In this document: positions 60,881 to 64,000 of the stretch, in pieces | Layout of the letters: every line of letters starts with the position of its first letter | How positions within the stretch are numbered: position 1 is the first letter of the stretch | Assembly (NCBI RefSeq): GCF_012849555.1 | Contig: NZ_CP051685.1 | Span: 5,456,001-5,520,000 of the forward strand | DNA: 64,000 bases | Direction: 5' to 3' | DNA from: Massilia forsythiae | Lineage (GTDB): Bacteria > Pseudomonadota > Gammaproteobacteria > Burkholderiales > Burkholderiaceae_D | The notes under the pieces: model-generated | What the model was told of the DNA's origin: nothing | The model's input: only the letters and a program-made list of their open reading frames with translations | Database searches by the model: none | Made by a program: the position numbers and the translations under genes

Positions 60881-62908
60881 ATGCAAGGCAAGCCGTTCTC
60901 CCTGTCAAACTGGTCGGTCGGCACCAGGATCACCGTCTTCACCTTCGGCCTGATCAGCCTGATCGTGGCCGGCCTGGTCTTTACGATCAGCCTGACCACC
61001 TCCACCATGCTGCACCAGCGCGCGGTCAACAACGTCAGCAGCGAGCTGCGCGGCGTGGTCAATGCGGTCGAACTGTTCAACCGCGTGATGACCAACCAGG
61101 CCATCAGCTACGGCCGGATCTTCGCCAACGAATTCCCGGACGGCTTCGCGCTCGACACCGGCGCCATGGTGGCGGTCGGCGGCATGCAGGTGCCGACCCT
61201 GCGCAGCGGCGCCAGAGTACTGAATCTCGACCACACGCTGCCGGACAACTTCACGCGCCAGACCGGCGGCAACGCCACCATCTTCGTCGCCTCGGGCGAC
61301 GACTTCGTGCGCATCGGCACTTCGGTCAAGAAGGAAGACGGCAGCCGCGCCTTCGGCACGGTCCTCGACCACGCCAGCCCGGCCTACGCGGCGATCCGCG
61401 CCGGACGCGGCTATTCCGGCCTGGCCAACCTGTTCGGCAAACGCACCATCACCGACTACCAGCCGGTCCGCGACGCCGCCGGCAAGACCGTCGGCATCCT
61501 GTATGTCGGCGTGGAAGCCGACGCCAACCTGGCTGCGCTCAAGGACAAGATCCGCCGCAACAAGATCGGCGACACCGGCTATTACTTCATCCTGGACGCC
61601 AATCCCGGCAAATCGTATGGCAACCTGATCGTGCACCCGGCCAAGGAAGGCCAGAACATCCTGGCCAGCCGCGACGCCGACGGCAAGGAATTCATCCGCG
61701 CCATGCTGGAACAGAAGGAAGGCACCATCAGCTACGAATGGCAGAACGCCGAAAAGGGCGAGACCCGGCCGCGCACCAAGGTGGTGGCTTTCACCCTGTT
61801 CAAGGACTGGAACTGGCTGGTGGCCGGCGGCACCTACGAGGACGAGATCGTCAACGAAGCCGCGCGCCTGCGCGACCGCTACATCCTGATCGGCCTGGGC
61901 GCGCTGGCCGTGTTCGCGCTGCTGCTGCACGCGCTGATCAAGCGCACCGTGACGCGTCCGCTGCACGCGGCGCGCGACGCCGCGGTACGCATCGCCCGGG
62001 GCGACCTGAGCGTCCACGTGGAGGCCGCAGGCCGCGACGAGATCGGCCTGCTGGGCGAAGCCATGAACAGCATCAGCAGCGGCCTGTCCTCGGTGGTCGG
62101 CCAGGTGCGCCAGGGCGCCGAGCAGATCGCCAACGCCTCGGTCGAGATCTCGAGCGGCAACCAGGACCTGTGCGAACGCACCGAGCAGCAGGCGGTCAGC
62201 CTGGCCTCGACCGCGAATTCGATGAAGGACTTGACCGAGACCGTGCGCCGCAACGCCGGCGACGCGCGCGAAGCCAACCAGCTGGCGGTGAACACCTCGA
62301 TGGTGGCGCAGGAAGGCGGGCGCATGGTACGCGAGGTGATCGCGAGCATGGACACCATCCGCCAGTCGTCCGGCAAGATCGGCGACATCATCGGCGTCAT
62401 CGACGGCATCGCTTTCCAGACCAACATCCTGGCCCTGAACGCCGCGGTGGAAGCGGCGCGCGCCGGCGAACAGGGCCGCGGCTTCGCCGTGGTCGCCAGC
62501 GAGGTGCGCAACCTGGCGCAGCGCTCGGCCGCCGCCGCGCGCGAGATCAAGACCCTGATCCAGGCCTCCGGCGCCCAGGTCGACACCGGCACCCGCCTGG
62601 TGCACGAAGCCGGCGTGACCATGGGCGAGGTACTGGCCAGCGCCGAGCAGGTCACCGCCATCATGTCGCGCATTAGTGCCGCCAGCACCGACCAGAGCGC
62701 CGGCATCGAGCACGTCAACCGCTCGATCGGCCAGATGGACGACGTGACCCAGCAGAACGCCGCCCTGGTCGAACAGGCCAGCGCCGCCGCGCAGGCGATG
62801 CAGGAACAGGCGGCGCAGCTGGCAAGGGCGGTGCGCCTGTTCAAGCTGGACCAGGTGGAGACGCAGCCGGCGCCGGCTGCGGCGCGGCCGTTGCTGAGCG
62901 ACGCTTGA
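60881..62908 (+). CDS. methyl-accepting chemotaxis protein (Cache sensor)
   Basis: 675 residues. TM1 at about 18-38, a large periplasmic sensor of the Cache 3 type, TM2 at about 335-353, HAMP at about 352-405, and a cytoplasmic signalling domain with the hairpin GIAFQTNILALNAAVEAARA near 508. The ligand is not known. It will signal through CheA/CheW. Confidence 0.93.
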   Translation: MQGKPFSLSNWSVGTRITVFTFGLISLIVAGLVFTISLTTSTMLHQRAVNNVSSELRGVVNAVELFNRVMTNQAISYGRIFANEFPDGFALDTGAMVAVGGMQVPTLRSGARVLNLDHTLPDNFTRQTGGNATIFVASGDDFVRIGTSVKKEDGSRAFGTVLDHASPAYAAIRAGRGYSGLANLFGKRTITDYQPVRDAAGKTVGILYVGVEADANLAALKDKIRRNKIGDTGYYFILDANPGKSYGNLIVHPAKEGQNILASRDADGKEFIRAMLEQKEGTISYEWQNAEKGETRPRTKVVAFTLFKDWNWLVAGGTYEDEIVNEAARLRDRYILIGLGALAVFALLLHALIKRTVTRPLHAARDAAVRIARGDLSVHVEAAGRDEIGLLGEAMNSISSGLSSVVGQVRQGAEQIANASVEISSGNQDLCERTEQQAVSLASTANSMKDLTETVRRNAGDAREANQLAVNTSMVAQEGGRMVREVIASMDTIRQSSGKIGDIIGVIDGIAFQTNILALNAAVEAARAGEQGRGFAVVASEVRNLAQRSAAAAREIKTLIQASGAQVDTGTRLVHEAGVTMGEVLASAEQVTAIMSRISAASTDQSAGIEHVNRSIGQMDDVTQQNAALVEQASAAAQAMQEQAAQLARAVRLFKLDQVETQPAPAAARPLLSDA

Positions 62909-62944
62909 GCGACACCCGCGCCGCTATCGCCAGATATCGATGCT

Positions 62945-63083
62945 CCGTCGTCCCCGGCCTCGGCGGCCCCCTTGGCGGGGACCCATGCCGAGCTTCCGAA
63001 GTCGCGCCGTCAAACGTCACGGAACTTTCAACAAAGCGGTTTCTGATACTCGGTGTGGGTCCCCGCCTGCGCGGGGACGACGC
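62945..63083. repeat. inverted pair of REP-like repeats
   Basis: Copies at 62945-62995 and 63055-63083 in opposite orientation, in the space after the chemoreceptor. Same family as 44819-44961 and 48551-48600. Confidence 0.65.
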
Positions 63084-63198
63084 ATCCACGGCATGCCGCC
63101 CTGGTAGCCGCCCGGCTGCGCAGGCATTCCACCCTTCCCCACCTTTCCGCTTCGGTGTAGAGTAGCCGCCCACCCCCGCCGCCTCACTGGAGCCTCCC

Positions 63199-64000
63199 TT
63201 GTCCGACACCGACCTGCTCGCCCGCTGCACCGCCATCCTCCCCGGCCACCGCGTCCGCCCGCCCGCGGAAATGTACGCCGCCATGGCCGCCTGGTGCGAA
63301 TCCAACGGCGTCGCCCACGACGTCTACGGCGAAGGCGCGCTGATCCAGGCCTTCGAGCGCAAGGTGGCCGACCTGCTCGGCTTCGAGGCGGCGGTGTTCT
63401 GCATCAGCGGCACCATGGCGCAGGTGACGGCGCTGCGCCTGGCCAGCATGGCGCGCGGGCGCGCGCCGGTGGCGCTGCACCCGACCTCGCACATCTTCGT
63501 GCACGAGCGCGCCAACTACCAGATGCTGGGCCACTTCGAGGCCCTGCCGGTGGGCGAGCGCCAGCGTGCCTGGTTGGCGGCCGACATCGCCGCCGTGCCC
63601 GAGCGCCTGGCCGCGCTCGGCCTGGAAATCCCGATGCGCGAGATCGGCGGCCAGCTCACCGCGTGGGACGAGCTGCAGGCCATCAAGGCGCATTGCCGCC
63701 GGCACGACATCCACCTGCACATGGACGGCGCGCGCCTGTGGGAAGCGGCCGCCGGCTACGGGCGCCACGTGCGCGAGATCGCCGCCGGCTTCGATTCGGT
63801 GTACGTGTCGCTGTACAAGGGCATCGGCGGCCTGGGCGGCGCCATGCTGCTGGGCAGCCGCACCATGGTCGACCGCGCCGCCGCCTGGTTCGCGCGCCAG
63901 GGCGGCAAGCTGGTGCACCAGTCGCCGTACGTGGTGGCGGCGGCGATGCAGTTCGACGCGCGCCTGGCGGCGATGCCGGCATATTTCCGCCGCACCGAAC
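63199..64000 (+). CDS. threonine aldolase family lyase (partial)
   Basis: Starts with TTG at 63199 (GGAG six bases upstream) and runs off the right edge at 267 codons. Motifs: FCISGTMAQVTALRLA, HLHMDGARLWEA and SLYKGIGGLGGAMLLG with the PLP-binding K207. It cleaves beta-hydroxy amino acids such as threonine to glycine and aldehyde. Confidence 0.85.
   Translation, partial: MSDTDLLARCTAILPGHRVRPPAEMYAAMAAWCESNGVAHDVYGEGALIQAFERKVADLLGFEAAVFCISGTMAQVTALRLASMARGRAPVALHPTSHIFVHERANYQMLGHFEALPVGERQRAWLAADIAAVPERLAALGLEIPMREIGGQLTAWDELQAIKAHCRRHDIHLHMDGARLWEAAAGYGRHVREIAAGFDSVYVSLYKGIGGLGGAMLLGSRTMVDRAAAWFARQGGKLVHQSPYVVAAAMQFDARLAAMPAYFRRTE

Overview
The window joins two very different pieces of DNA. 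Positions 1 to about 31,820 are a mobile element whose left end lies outside the window. From the tRNA-Val gene at 31,823-31,897 to the right edge is ordinary chromosome. The chromosomal half is strongly GC-rich and carries gene runs typical of Oxalobacteraceae (Betaproteobacteria). These include methyltransferase-rnhA-dnaQ-tRNA, gloB, aceB with a divergent LysR gene, upp, aroC, wrbA-DUF2069-FAD oxidase, and many c-di-GMP and chemotaxis genes. Massilia or a close relative is my best guess, from gene content only.

The element has the tool kit of an integrated plasmid. A tyrosine recombinase (30,379-31,695) ends next to the 3' end of tRNA-Val, the classical attachment site. A TrfA-like replication initiator (13,573-14,691) has an operator-like dyad upstream and iterons downstream (15,614-15,723). 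A MOBF relaxase/helicase (20,161-23,244) is preceded by a small DNA-binding protein. A TraD-type coupling protein (8,242-10,449) and an ArdC antirestriction operon (4,152-5,850) complete the transfer functions. No mating-pair (type IV secretion) genes are visible, so the element is either mobilizable or has those genes further left. A second tyrosine recombinase lies at 18,583-19,656.

The cargo looks defence- and stress-related. It includes a frameshifted RloC/PrrC-like AAA ATPase, a putative EVE-HNH nuclease, a HEPN protein with a small partner sitting inside a broken coiA-like gene, a second HEPN-type protein, a PAS histidine kinase, a lipoprotein, an XRE regulator and a DyP-type peroxidase. 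Three points stand out. A 29-residue hydrophobic peptide gene (15,273-15,362) has its own terminator and an opposing terminator, which resembles a type I toxin-antitoxin locus. A sigma-like protein is translationally coupled to a LexA/UmuD-fold protein that has lost its catalytic serine and lysine. A tandem pair of paralogous 98-99 residue proteins is of unknown function.

The chromosomal half (31,900-64,000) is mostly housekeeping: DNA replication and repair (dnaQ, rnhA), methylglyoxal detoxification (gloB), glyoxylate shunt (aceB), cold shock, pyrimidine salvage (upp), chorismate synthesis (aroC), acyl-CoA oxidation, two GGDEF/EAL proteins, an HDOD protein, an FtsX-type permease with an AttH-like protein, an MsbA-type exporter, a chemoreceptor, and the start of a threonine aldolase. 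Dispersed palindromic repeats occur between several of these genes.
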